Shown one piece after another: positions 38,046-47,074 of a DNA stretch of 64,000 bases. The stretch covers positions 62,001-126,000 of the forward strand of contig PABH01000036.1 in assembly GCA_002702705.1 (NCBI GenBank), read 5' to 3'. Position 1 is the first letter of the stretch. Each line of letters begins with the position of its first letter. Position numbers and translations under genes: made by a program. Under the pieces are notes generated by a model. That model saw only the letters and a program-made list of their open reading frames with translations, ran no database searches and was not told the origin of the DNA. This stretch comes from Anaerolineaceae bacterium. Its GTDB lineage: Bacteria > Chloroflexota > Anaerolineae > Anaerolineales > Anaerolineaceae.

Positions 38046-39260
38046 CTATAAAGTTTCTTTTAGAGTATCTGCCAAACGCTGAATACCAATGCGAATCATT
38101 TCTGGTTGTGCATTGGAGAAATTTAGCCTCATTGTGTTTTTACCCGTTTTATCAGCATGAAATGCGATACCGGGGACAAAAGCAACTTTCTTTTTTACAG
38201 CTTCTAAGAGTACTTCACTGGTATCAAACTGTTCCGGTAGCGTAACCCATAAAAATAATCCGCCTTGAGGATGGGTCCATTTGACACCATTCGGCATGGT
38301 GTTTTTTAGTGCTTCAACCATAACATCTCGACGTTCTCGATATACATCATTGATTTTAACAATATGTTTATCTACGAAACCATCTCGTGCGACCTCATAA
38401 GCGACCATTTGATTAAAAGTTGAGGTATGAAGATCAGAACCTTGTTTCGCCATCACTAGTTTTTGAACCACATCCGGAGAAGCAACTACCCAGGCAAGCC
38501 GAATCCCGGGAGCTAATATTTTGGAAAATGTGCTGAGATAAATCACATTACCATGATAACAGCCGTTATTTGCGTGTAATTTATCGTCTAAAACTTCAAC
38601 TGCGGGTAAATGTTTACCTTCAAATCGTAATTGACCGTAGGGATCATCTTCAATGATCGGAACACCATACTTTTCTGCCAACTCAACCAATTTTTGTCTT
38701 CTTTCTAATGGTATTGTGACACCGGTTGGGTTCTGAAAATTTGGCAAAACATACATAAACTTTGGTCCACAGCGAAGTGCTGCTTCAAGTTTATCAACAA
38801 TTATTCCGTTTTCATCTGATGGAACCGTTACATATTGTGCATTATAAGTATTCCATGCTTGCAAAGCACCTAAGTAGGTGGGAGATTCCACCAGAATTCG
38901 ATCACCCGGGTTAATAAATATTTTTCCAATTAGATCCAGAGCCTGTTGTGAGCCGGATGTGATCATGATGTTATCTGCGGTTACTTTAATGCCGTATTGA
39001 TTGGTGTGACGTGCGATCATTTCTCGTAAAGGTTGATAACCTTCTGTTGTGCCATATTGTAAGGCTTGTGCACCGTGTTGTTTCATAACACGGACACATG
39101 CTTCTGTAAATTCATCAACCGGAAACACCTCGGGAGCAGGTAAACCCCCAGCGAAGGAAATAATATCAGGTTCTTGGGTGAGTTTTAATAACTCACGAAT
39201 TGTTGAACCCGACATATTTTGTGTCCTGAGCGCAAAACGTTGGTCCCATAAGGTTTGCAT
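38046..39260 (-). CDS. PLP-dependent class I aminotransferase (2-aminoadipate/LysN type)
   Basis: A 404-residue fold-type I aminotransferase. PLP Lys247 lies in LSTFSKILAPGIRLAW; other marks are ISFAGGLPAPEVFP (34-47), SGSQQALDL (102-110), NFQNPTG (174-180) and EDDPYGQLRF (204-213). This subgroup, close to MocR enzymes without the DNA-binding part, includes 2-aminoadipate, aromatic and branched-chain aminotransferases; the substrate cannot be read from sequence. AGGAGA lies about six bases before the ATG. It follows the GlyA-GcvT gene on the same strand but is separated by a hairpin. Confidence 0.9.
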   Translation of the reverse strand: MQTLWDQRFALRTQNMSGSTIRELLKLTQEPDIISFAGGLPAPEVFPVDEFTEACVRVMKQHGAQALQYGTTEGYQPLREMIARHTNQYGIKVTADNIMITSGSQQALDLIGKIFINPGDRILVESPTYLGALQAWNTYNAQYVTVPSDENGIIVDKLEAALRCGPKFMYVLPNFQNPTGVTIPLERRQKLVELAEKYGVPIIEDDPYGQLRFEGKHLPAVEVLDDKLHANNGCYHGNVIYLSTFSKILAPGIRLAWVVASPDVVQKLVMAKQGSDLHTSTFNQMVAYEVARDGFVDKHIVKINDVYRERRDVMVEALKNTMPNGVKWTHPQGGLFLWVTLPEQFDTSEVLLEAVKKKVAFVPGIAFHADKTGKNTMRLNFSNAQPEMIRIGIQRLADTLKETL

Positions 39261-39277
39261 TTTTTTCTCCTATTCTT

Positions 39278-39312
39278 CTCCGAAGATGGATTTATTCTCC
39301 TCGGAGTTTTTT
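39278..39312. promoter_or_regulatory. Small hairpin before the aminotransferase gene
   Basis: CTCCGA at 39278-39283 pairs with TCGGAG at 39301-39306, followed on the plus strand by TTTTTT. Both flanking genes are on the minus strand, where the T run would come first, so its role as a terminator is doubtful; it may be a leader structure of the aminotransferase. Confidence 0.3.
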
Positions 39313-39331
39313 CGTTACCTGACTTTTTGGG

Positions 39332-39367
39332 TATTTAAGGGCAGATCGTTAAATCTGCCCTTAAATA
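39332..39367. terminator. Strong hairpin directly after the GlyA-GcvT stop codon
   Basis: A perfect 15-base stem (39332-39346 with 39353-39367) and a 6-base loop lie three bases beyond the stop codon. It separates the fusion gene from the aminotransferase. The minus-strand T run is poor, so it may stabilise the message end or stop polymerase only partly. Confidence 0.65.
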
Positions 39368-39369
39368 TT

Positions 39370-42300
39370 TTATAACTTTGCAAATCGTGAAACAATTTCT
39401 GCTGCGGCAGGCAGTTTTACACGATCACCATTGCTTAATTCATTGGGGTTTTTTCCAACTGAGGCAGGAGCACTCTGGTAAATATATAGCGTGCTTCCTT
39501 CTTCAGATGATTTATCTTCAAGAAAAGCCTGACCGGTTAAGTAGCCATCGGAATCAATGGCACAACTTGTAACAACCCCAATCACTTTCCCTTTTTTATC
39601 GATTACCGGATCACCCAAATGAGCCATCCGAACACCTTTTTCGGTAAAACGGAATCGAACGACAGTACTTTTTTGTTGTTCCAATCGATTTAAGAATGCC
39701 TGACGGCCAATAAACCAGGGTTTATATGTTTTAACAAATGACCCAAATCCGGCTTCGGCTACACCTAGATTTAATTCGCCACCCATTTCATGTCCATATA
39801 AAGGAAGTCCAGCTTCGGTTCTTAGTGAATCGCGAGCGCCTAGGCCATTTGCTTTTAATCCGAGGGGTTCCCCAACTTCTAACAAGGCATTCCAAAAAGC
39901 TGGTGCTTGATCCGGATGAATAAATAATTCAAATGCCATTTTTTCACCTGTGTAACCGGTTCTTGAAACGACGAGATCAAAATCACCAATTACTGCTTCA
40001 CATAATTCTGTGCGTTTTAACGCTTTTACTCGTTTTATGGTTTCTTCATCTGCGCCGAGTGATAATAAAATGTCACGAGATTTTTTACCTTGTAATGCGA
40101 TATCCACACGCATATCAGGTCCTTCTTTGGGATCCCTTAAATTCCGTAAATTAAATTGACGGGTGCCAAAAGCAGTAACCCATGGGCGCTCGTTGTCCAC
40201 TTTAACGCTGCCATCTTTAACAGCGTTTAACCAAGCCCAATCTTTATCATCATTCGAAGCGTTTACTACGATTAGATATACGTTTTTCCGACGATGATAA
40301 ACGATCAAGTCATCAATAACATCGGCATCGGGTGTGAGAAGGTGGGTATAACATGATTCTCCAACTTGTAATGCACTGATATCATTCCCGCAGACGCTAT
40401 CCAAAAAGACAACCGCATCGGGTCCTTCAGCCTGGTATACACCCATGTGGGATACATCAAATAACCCGGCAGCGCTGCGAGTTGCTTGGTGTTCTTCAGC
40501 AACAGAGGTATACCAAACTGGCATTTCCCACCCGGCAAAAGGAATCATCTTGGCGCCCATTTGGACATGGGTGTCATAAAGTGAGGTACGTTTAATTGGA
40601 GGATCACTTTCTTCTTCCCAAGTGAAGGCTGTTTTTTCCGTTCCAGTATTATTAAATTTTTTAATTCCGACGAAATATGGTTTTGATTCGGTTTCAACTT
40701 CTTGGTTATCTACTTCCTCAAGTGTATTGATTGTGACACTTTCTTTAACAACAACTGGCCCCGGAATTCTGCGTTGGAGATCTTCATCAAAATAAACATA
40801 CGCATCGGAAAGATCACGCAGCCAGGCAGCGGCTAAGCCAGTTCTACTTGTATCAAGTGTGAATCGGAAATTATCCGGAGAAGTGCATGTCAAAATACCT
40901 GAGAGGATTTCTCCATCCACAACAAGTGAACTCACCTGACTATGACCTGGTAATAGTTTGCCTGCATCACTCGCAAAAGCAAAATTTACGAACTGGCGAA
41001 CATTTTTTCCGGAAATTTCTAAGGCGGATTTGCTAGTTAGTGATTTAAATTGATCATCCACATAATAAAAATGAGGATATCCATGTTTTTCAGTGGAGAG
41101 ATCTTTACTCGCCTTATCAGATAACTTGCGGACGCGAATTTTAGCATCTTCCAATACTTTGAAATCTACTTTTGCTCGAAGTTGATCACCTTTTTTCCCA
41201 CCAATAAAATATGGTTTTGTTGCAAACAAAACATCGGCTATGATATTTGCAACTTCTTGCATATCATTTTCGTCCATACCTCTTTGGGTCATCCAAGGTG
41301 TTCCATAACGGATCCCCGAAGCCTTTAATGCGGTTTTATCACCTGGAATTGTATTTCTATTTACAACCAAACCGGCAACATCCAAAATGCGAGCTGCTAA
41401 ATCTCCTGATAAAGAAGCACCGTCTTGGCCTTTGATTGTACTGCAATCTATATTTCCCAAATGTGTATTCGTTCCATCAAAGGGAATCTTTAATCCACGT
41501 TTTCTTAATTGTTGGGTTAAAGCCTGGCAGTTTTTAACAATTTGATCTTGAAGCTGTTTAAAGGTTTCGGTTTTTGCTAATTTAAAGGTTAGTGCCATGC
41601 CGGCAATTGCATGCATGTGTGGACCACCTTGTTCTCCAGGGAAAACAGCTCGGTCAATTTTCCGAGCCAAAAGTCGGTTATCTGTAATGATACAGGCACC
41701 GCGTGGTCCTAGTAATGTTTTGTGTGTTGTAAAAGTAATGACCTGGGCATATCCCACAGGGCTTGGAACAGTACCGCTAGCTACTAAGCCCGCAATATGT
41801 GAAATATCAGCTAATAAGTAAGCCCCAACTGAATCCGCTATAGCTCGGAATTTTTTCCAATCTGGGACAAAAGGATAGGATGAATATCCAGCGATAATAA
41901 TCTTTGGTTTGTGTTCAAGCGCAAGTGCGCTCACCTGGTCATAATTAATTTGTTCGGTGATAGGATCAACATTATAGTGAATGACATTATATAGTTTTCC
42001 AGAGCGATTTACGGATGATCCATGGGACAAGTGCCCCCCATGTAATAAGTTCATACCCAAGACGGTGTCACCTGGGTTAATCAGGTGATAAACGGCATTA
42101 TTTGCTGGTGCCCCGGAGAGGGGTTGTACATTGACGTATAAATCGTCCGGGGTTAATCCATTGGCTGCAAACGCCTCAGCACAACGCCGGCGTGCCAAGG
42201 ATTCTATTACATCAGCATATTCAACGCCTTTGTAATATCTTGGATCAGCGTATCGGCGATAATGAGCAAGCTGCTCATCATAGTCTAAAATTTCATCTTC

Positions 42301-42510
42301 ACGCATTTGGCGGGTACGCTCATCCGGATAACCTTCAGCGTAAATGTTTTGAAAAACGGAACCCAATGCTTCGCGCACTGCGATTGGTGCGGTGCTTTCA
42401 CTGGGAATTAAAATAAGTTTTCGATATTGGCGTTCGGCCTCGATTTGAATTAATTCATCAACTTCTGGATCGAGATCGGAGAGGTTGCCGCGAAAGAGAA
42501 AATCAGACAT
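39370..42510 (-). CDS. glyA-gcvT: Serine hydroxymethyltransferase fused to glycine-cleavage T protein
   Basis: One uninterrupted 1046-residue frame. Residues about 10-430 are SHMT: IPSESTAPIAV, the YKGVEYADVIE strand, SGAPANNAVYHL and PLP Lys264 in TFTTHKTLLGPRG. Residues about 640-1046 are aminomethyltransferase GcvT: TSLYDTHVQMGAKMIPFAGWEMPVWY in two blocks, FDVSHMG, the folate-binding VVSRTGYTGEKMAFELF and LGARDSLRTEAGLPLYGHEM. The 200 residues between contain a degenerate GcvT-like segment (about 490-590: SALEISGKNVRQFVN, LPGHSQVSSLVVDGEIL) flanked by near-repeats KPYFIGGKK and KPYFVGIKK. Both halves act on glycine and tetrahydrofolate one-carbon units. AAGGAG is well placed before the ATG. 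No gcvH or gcvP is present here. Confidence 0.95.
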   Translation of the reverse strand: MSDFLFRGNLSDLDPEVDELIQIEAERQYRKLILIPSESTAPIAVREALGSVFQNIYAEGYPDERTRQMREDEILDYDEQLAHYRRYADPRYYKGVEYADVIESLARRRCAEAFAANGLTPDDLYVNVQPLSGAPANNAVYHLINPGDTVLGMNLLHGGHLSHGSSVNRSGKLYNVIHYNVDPITEQINYDQVSALALEHKPKIIIAGYSSYPFVPDWKKFRAIADSVGAYLLADISHIAGLVASGTVPSPVGYAQVITFTTHKTLLGPRGACIITDNRLLARKIDRAVFPGEQGGPHMHAIAGMALTFKLAKTETFKQLQDQIVKNCQALTQQLRKRGLKIPFDGTNTHLGNIDCSTIKGQDGASLSGDLAARILDVAGLVVNRNTIPGDKTALKASGIRYGTPWMTQRGMDENDMQEVANIIADVLFATKPYFIGGKKGDQLRAKVDFKVLEDAKIRVRKLSDKASKDLSTEKHGYPHFYYVDDQFKSLTSKSALEISGKNVRQFVNFAFASDAGKLLPGHSQVSSLVVDGEILSGILTCTSPDNFRFTLDTSRTGLAAAWLRDLSDAYVYFDEDLQRRIPGPVVVKESVTINTLEEVDNQEVETESKPYFVGIKKFNNTGTEKTAFTWEEESDPPIKRTSLYDTHVQMGAKMIPFAGWEMPVWYTSVAEEHQATRSAAGLFDVSHMGVYQAEGPDAVVFLDSVCGNDISALQVGESCYTHLLTPDADVIDDLIVYHRRKNVYLIVVNASNDDKDWAWLNAVKDGSVKVDNERPWVTAFGTRQFNLRNLRDPKEGPDMRVDIALQGKKSRDILLSLGADEETIKRVKALKRTELCEAVIGDFDLVVSRTGYTGEKMAFELFIHPDQAPAFWNALLEVGEPLGLKANGLGARDSLRTEAGLPLYGHEMGGELNLGVAEAGFGSFVKTYKPWFIGRQAFLNRLEQQKSTVVRFRFTEKGVRMAHLGDPVIDKKGKVIGVVTSCAIDSDGYLTGQAFLEDKSSEEGSTLYIYQSAPASVGKNPNELSNGDRVKLPAAAEIVSRFAKL

Positions 42511-42778
42511 TATTGGAACTCCTTCTGGATGTGGATTGGTGGATTTGGTTTGATATCCATTGTAAATATTGCATAAAATGGTTAATTATAATTAAGTGAC
42601 AACGGTGTTTGGGGATTGGGTATAATTTTGAGCTCACTTAACCACCAGAAAACAAGAATCTAAAAAGATACAAACCTGTAAAATTATTGTAAGGTTGAGG
42701 CGGGTTAAGGTCAAGTCACGATTGTAATAGAAGCACTATTAATTTTTTCATTCATTATTATGAAGAATACCAACTTTA

Positions 42779-43618
42779 TTAAATTAAATTTTCAATCCAG
42801 GTTAACATATCATTTAGAACTGCTTCTTGTTGAGGTTCATTATGTAATTCGTGGTATAAGCCTTCAAAAAGATGAAAAGTCGTTTTGTCTTTTGGGGCTT
42901 TTTCAGCAAATTCTATAACTTTTTGAGCATCAACAATATGATCTTTTTCGCCTAATGCCAAAAATAACGGCAAAGGAAATTGGTCTGCATGATTTAGGAT
43001 CCAATCACCCTTATTGATTAATTCCATTGCTAAACGGGTCGAAATCATAGGGTGGACTAACGGATCATCCTTATAAGCCTGTATTACTTCTGAATCATGG
43101 GATAAATTCTCAACATCCAAGCCATTGTCCAGAGTCATACTAGGTAAAAGAACATTCATCACTTTTGCAAGAGTCAGTTTGAGCGGGGGGATTGGTTCAC
43201 CTACACCTAAACCTGGACTGGTAGAAATTACACCTTTTATCTGCAAGTTTTCCTGATTGCTCAATGTGTAATATAACACCATATTTCCACCCATTGAATG
43301 CCCATATAATATGATTGGAACATCCTTTACTGTTTCTTTAGCTAATTTGATTAATGCTGAGATATATTCATTTACTGTCTTAAAGGATGGTATATGGCCT
43401 CGTTTTCCGGATGATTTTCCGTGTCCTAGATGGTCCAGTGCAAATACAGCAATGTCATGATCATTAAAAAATTGGGCCACGTGTTCATATCGATTGCAAT
43501 GTTCACCTAAACCATGAATTAATACGATTGAGGCTTTGGTTTTTTGTTCCGGCAGCCAATATTGAAAATGAAGTTCTTCACCATTTGGATTTACCCATTT
43601 TTGAATTTTGAGGTTCAT
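42779..43618 (-). CDS. Monoacylglycerol-lipase-like alpha/beta hydrolase
   Basis: A 279-residue serine hydrolase of the Hydrolase_4/lysophospholipase type. The nucleophile elbow GHSMGG contains Ser108, the acid is in GEKDHIVD (about 222-229) and the His in LYHELHNE (about 256-263); the oxyanion strand is VLIHGLGEH. The pattern VFALDHLGHGKSSGKRGHI is typical of monoacylglycerol lipases. No signal peptide, so cytosolic or membrane-associated lipid turnover is likely. It stands alone; the 268-base gap upstream towards glyA-gcvT holds no gene, and I saw no convincing riboswitch in it. Confidence 0.9.
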   Translation of the reverse strand: MNLKIQKWVNPNGEELHFQYWLPEQKTKASIVLIHGLGEHCNRYEHVAQFFNDHDIAVFALDHLGHGKSSGKRGHIPSFKTVNEYISALIKLAKETVKDVPIILYGHSMGGNMVLYYTLSNQENLQIKGVISTSPGLGVGEPIPPLKLTLAKVMNVLLPSMTLDNGLDVENLSHDSEVIQAYKDDPLVHPMISTRLAMELINKGDWILNHADQFPLPLFLALGEKDHIVDAQKVIEFAEKAPKDKTTFHLFEGLYHELHNEPQQEAVLNDMLTWIENLI

Positions 43619-43679
43619 TGCTTACTCCGTTTTTTTGTTTAAGTTTAGCGGAATGAAATTTAAAACGCAATTAAAATTA

Positions 43680-43709
43680 TTGATGAGAATTGGTTCAAAA
43701 AAATATAAT
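43680..43709 (+). promoter_or_regulatory. Possible promoter of the membrane subtilase
   Basis: TTGATG at 43680-43685 and a perfect TATAAT at 43704-43709, 18 bases apart, in the 209-base divergent gap. The leader would be about 110 bases. The region is very AT-rich, so a chance match is possible. Confidence 0.35.
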
Positions 43710-43827
43710 TGAATTTGGTGTATATTTGAGTAATGAATGCTCTGTAGGTTGAAAACGAACGTAGGTATATTTCAAAATAATTTTTATAACAAAAAAACAA
43801 AAATATTCACTTTTCCTATGGAGGAAT

Positions 43828-46206
43828 ATGTCCGAAGTAAATAAAAAACCAAGTGCGAATCAAAAAAATTGTGGTTCAATTTTTATGTTTGTTTTATCCA
43901 TTTTTTGGACATTAAGTATCACCATTGTGGCTCAATTAATGACTTGGTTAATGGAACAAACTATTTTTGAAGCGGCTTTTCTTTTCCCAGATTTGCGATG
44001 GTTAATTAATTTAGCGTATGCTGCATTGATTACCTTACCCCTTGTAATGTTGGTTTTTTTATATCCGGACGCACTTTTAAAACGAATATTTCGTTTCTGG
44101 GCAAGTTTGGGTAGTTTGGGCTTTTTGTTAACCTTAGGACGATTCGCAGATTTAACAGACTCAGTTTTGATAGGGATTAATCAAATACTGGGTCTTATTT
44201 TATTCGGGTTTTTATTTTGGTTATTAACAAAAGGGAAACCGCAACCCTTTCAGCTTTCTTTGAAAAATCACACATCAACCATGTGTTTGGTTTTTGTATT
44301 TATTCCGTTTATTGCTATCCCTTGGGTTTTATGGGGCGCCTTGGGATCTGTGATGGATGTTTTAATCAACACGATTATTTCTATCGGCAGTGCGGTTTTA
44401 ATCATTAATTTATACAGATATATTTTTTTATTAGAAGTTGAAACAAGAGAAAAGTTCCAGGAGGGGAAAATTTTCCGAGGGGTGATTTTATTCACCGGTT
44501 TGATTATTTTTGCAACCGTATTAGGTCAATCCGGTCAACAATTGTTAATGATCCTAGTTTTACCCTTTAGCGCTTGGATAATAATTCAATTGATCGATCA
44601 ATCTTCTCTCAATCTTCTGCCACCTATCGCGTTTTTAAGCAGTTCATTATTTTTTGTTTTAAATTGGGTTGATCCTGATGAACTAGCCTTAATTACATCA
44701 TCAGGAGCAGGTGAATTGATTTATTGGGCTAATCGAATGGTATTCACTACGGTAGTTTTATTATTGATCCTTACTGCTCTATTTGGTTATTTTAATAAAC
44801 GTATCATGATTGAAAAATTGGGATTCTTAAAAGTAATCACTCCAGTATTGTGGATCGGCTTATTCGTCTTATATTTAGTAACTGGGCAGCCCGGGTTGTA
44901 TGGTGAATCGATGTTTGTGATTTTAAAGGATCAGGCTGATGTTCGTTTATTTTCCGAGATTCCTGACTATGAAGACCGTCGGCTCGCTGCTTATGAAACG
45001 CTTACTTCCCATGCAAATGATATGCAGGCTGATCTCAGAGAGTCTTTAGACCGATTTAATATTCCATATACACCATATTATTTGGTGAATGCAATTGAAG
45101 TAAAAGCAGGACCATTTGTTAGGTTGTATTTAAATTCTCGACCTGAGGTTGATCGAATATTAGATAATCCATATTTACGCCCTTTAACACAAGAAATCCC
45201 GGTAAAGGAAGGTGATTTACCAAAGCCAACTGATGTGGTATGGAGTGTAAAAATGATTGGTGCAGATAGGGTTTGGTCTGAAATGGGAGTTACGGGTGAA
45301 GGAATTATCATCGGACAAGGTGATTCAGGTGTAGACGGTTCTCACCCTGCTTTAAAGGACAAATATGTAGGCAGGACCGGCCTTTCAAACACCTGGTTCG
45401 ATCCTTGGAATCATTCAACCTTTCCTCAAGATTTTGGTGGCCATGGAACACATACATTGGGTTCGATACTTGGTGATAATATCGGGGTAGCACCTGGAGC
45501 AGAATGGATAGGTTGTGTAAATTTGGCGCGAAATTTAGGAAATCCGGTTTATTATCTGGATTGTATGCAATTTATGTTGGCACCTTTTCCCGCTGATGGG
45601 GATCCTTTTATAGATGGTCATCCATTAACAGGGGCAGATGTGTTAAATAATTCCTGGGGCTGTCCCGAAGTGGAAGGTTGTGATGCAACAGTTTTTCTTA
45701 ATGCGGTTACAGCATTAAGAGCGGCAGGGATATTTGTTGTTAGTTCAGCAGGGAATTCCGGTTATTATGGTTGTGAAAGTGTGACCGATCCAATAGCAAT
45801 TTATGATGAAGTGTTAAGTGTTGGCTCCATAAATGAAGATGGATTTTTATCCAATTACTCCAGTCTTGGTCCGGTAATTGTAGATGGGAGCGGCAGAATT
45901 AAACCGGATTTGGTTGCACCAGGTGAGGATGTATATTCTGCCATGCCCAATGGAACGTATGCTCGCTTGAGTGGTACTTCTATGGCTGGACCACATGTGG
46001 TTGGTGTAGTTGCATTGATGTGGAGTGCAAATCCATCATTAAGAGGAAATGTCGACTTAACCGAAAAAATTTTGTTTGAAACGGTAACTCCTTTTGAGGG
46101 GATATATCCAACCTGTATTGGTCCAGTAGAGATACCAAATAACGCGGTTGGTTATGGTGTAGTAAACGCTCAACGTGCGGTTGAAGAAGCAATAAATATT
46201 CGGTAA
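43828..46206 (+). CDS. Polytopic membrane subtilisin-like serine protease (S8)
   Basis: A 792-residue protein. Residues about 15-352 contain roughly ten membrane helices with no recognised family. Residues about 365-455 look like an inhibitor I9/propeptide segment (YYLVNAIEVKAGPFVRLYL, then VDRILDNPYL). Residues about 485-785 are a subtilase with an intact triad: Asp499 in QGDSGVDGSHP, His539 in GGHGTHT and Ser718 in SGTSMAGPH, plus oxyanion Asn643 in SSAGNSG. The protease domain probably lies outside the membrane. GGAGG is only three bases from the ATG. An ECF sigma factor and a small membrane protein follow on the same strand, which raises the possibility of a signalling role; this is inference. 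Confidence 0.88.
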   Translation: MSEVNKKPSANQKNCGSIFMFVLSIFWTLSITIVAQLMTWLMEQTIFEAAFLFPDLRWLINLAYAALITLPLVMLVFLYPDALLKRIFRFWASLGSLGFLLTLGRFADLTDSVLIGINQILGLILFGFLFWLLTKGKPQPFQLSLKNHTSTMCLVFVFIPFIAIPWVLWGALGSVMDVLINTIISIGSAVLIINLYRYIFLLEVETREKFQEGKIFRGVILFTGLIIFATVLGQSGQQLLMILVLPFSAWIIIQLIDQSSLNLLPPIAFLSSSLFFVLNWVDPDELALITSSGAGELIYWANRMVFTTVVLLLILTALFGYFNKRIMIEKLGFLKVITPVLWIGLFVLYLVTGQPGLYGESMFVILKDQADVRLFSEIPDYEDRRLAAYETLTSHANDMQADLRESLDRFNIPYTPYYLVNAIEVKAGPFVRLYLNSRPEVDRILDNPYLRPLTQEIPVKEGDLPKPTDVVWSVKMIGADRVWSEMGVTGEGIIIGQGDSGVDGSHPALKDKYVGRTGLSNTWFDPWNHSTFPQDFGGHGTHTLGSILGDNIGVAPGAEWIGCVNLARNLGNPVYYLDCMQFMLAPFPADGDPFIDGHPLTGADVLNNSWGCPEVEGCDATVFLNAVTALRAAGIFVVSSAGNSGYYGCESVTDPIAIYDEVLSVGSINEDGFLSNYSSLGPVIVDGSGRIKPDLVAPGEDVYSAMPNGTYARLSGTSMAGPHVVGVVALMWSANPSLRGNVDLTEKILFETVTPFEGIYPTCIGPVEIPNNAVGYGVVNAQRAVEEAINIR

Positions 46207-46232
46207 ATTGTTAACGTAACGAAAAAACAATT

Positions 46233-46257
46233 ATGGGGTTTATATAAGAAACCCCGT
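46233..46257 (+). promoter_or_regulatory. Hairpin before the sigma factor gene
   Basis: GGGGTTT at 46235-46241 pairs with AAACCCC at 46249-46255, extended by two weaker pairs, over a 7-base loop. There is no T run, so it is a leader structure or a weak end for the protease transcript. The ribosome site of the sigma gene lies a few bases beyond. Confidence 0.4.
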
Positions 46258-46271
46258 AAGAAGGGCCCCTT

Positions 46272-46844
46272 GTGACTGAAGAAATCGATGATGACGCGAT
46301 AATAAAGAAAGCAATAAACGGGGAAACAGAAGCGTTCGGTATTTTATACGAACGTTATGTTAATCGAATATACAATTATATTTACTATCGGACTGGTAAT
46401 GTTAAGGAGGCTGAAGATTTAACATCCAGAGTATTTCAACGTGCATATAAACATATTCAAAATTATACACATCGTGGAGTACCTTTTTCAGCTTGGTTGT
46501 ATCGGATTGCTCATAATTTGGTTGCAAATTGGTATCGCGACAGGAGTCGAAAGAAAGAAGTAACGATTGATGAAAGAATTCCTTCAGCGGCTCAATTTGA
46601 TTTTCCCGAATCAAATGTAGAACATGATCAAGAGGTAGAAAAACTGCTCAAGGTAATCCGAAAATTACCTCAAGAGCGCCAACAATTAATAATTTTAAAG
46701 TATGTTGAAGGTTTAAGTAATGCTGATATTGGCATTATTATGCGTCGTTCAGAAGGAGCAATTAAGAGTTTATATCACCGAACATTATCTTCATTAAGAA
46801 AAGAGTTAGAAAAAAAACCAATTAAGGGACAAAAACATGGTTAA
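46272..46844 (+). CDS. ECF-type RNA polymerase sigma factor
   Basis: A 190-residue sigma-70 family factor with only regions 2 and 4. Region 2 (about 18-95) reads AFGILYERYVNRIYNYIYYR, then EAEDLTSRVFQRAY and FSAWLYRIAHNLVANWYRDR; region 4 (about 130-180) has LPQERQQLIILKYVEGLSNADIG and the recognition helix RRSEGAIKSLYHR. It would direct RNA polymerase to a small regulon. A GTG start follows AAGGG. The stop overlaps the start of the next gene by eight bases, a layout usual for a sigma factor and its membrane antagonist. Confidence 0.93.
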   Translation: MTEEIDDDAIIKKAINGETEAFGILYERYVNRIYNYIYYRTGNVKEAEDLTSRVFQRAYKHIQNYTHRGVPFSAWLYRIAHNLVANWYRDRSRKKEVTIDERIPSAAQFDFPESNVEHDQEVEKLLKVIRKLPQERQQLIILKYVEGLSNADIGIIMRRSEGAIKSLYHRTLSSLRKELEKKPIKGQKHG

Positions 46845-47073
46845 TGATGTTTATATTAATAATTCCGATTTTTCATCTATTGAAGAAAAATTATCCAGCA
46901 GTTTTAGACCAATTATACCTGACCCGCATTTCCGATCGCAATTGGAGAGCAGATTGATTCGCAGGAGTGAAATTACGTTGGATACCAGAAGAAAGGGAAT
47001 GGTATTAATTGTGCTAACAATCGGATTATTTATTGGTGGTTTTTTATATTTCTTGTTCCGTAAATTGACATAA
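46837..47073 (+). CDS. Small single-pass membrane protein, possible anti-sigma factor
   Basis: A 78-residue protein with a cytoplasmic N-terminal part (about 1-52) and one membrane helix (about 54-74). The segment RPIIPDPHFRSQLESRLIR is like the P-x-P-x-F-x-x-x-L-x-x-x-L pattern seen in short proteins paired with sigma factors in Chloroflexi. It is translationally coupled to the sigma gene. I infer that it holds the sigma factor at the membrane; it lacks any zinc HxxxCxxC motif, so it is not a ZAS-type anti-sigma factor. Confidence 0.6.
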   Translation: MVNDVYINNSDFSSIEEKLSSSFRPIIPDPHFRSQLESRLIRRSEITLDTRRKGMVLIVLTIGLFIGGFLYFLFRKLT

Positions 47074-47074
47074 A

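Noticed and set aside
42511-42778. Possible glycine or tetrahydrofolate riboswitch before glyA-gcvT
   Set aside because: I searched the minus strand by eye and found no paired elements or conserved core of either class.
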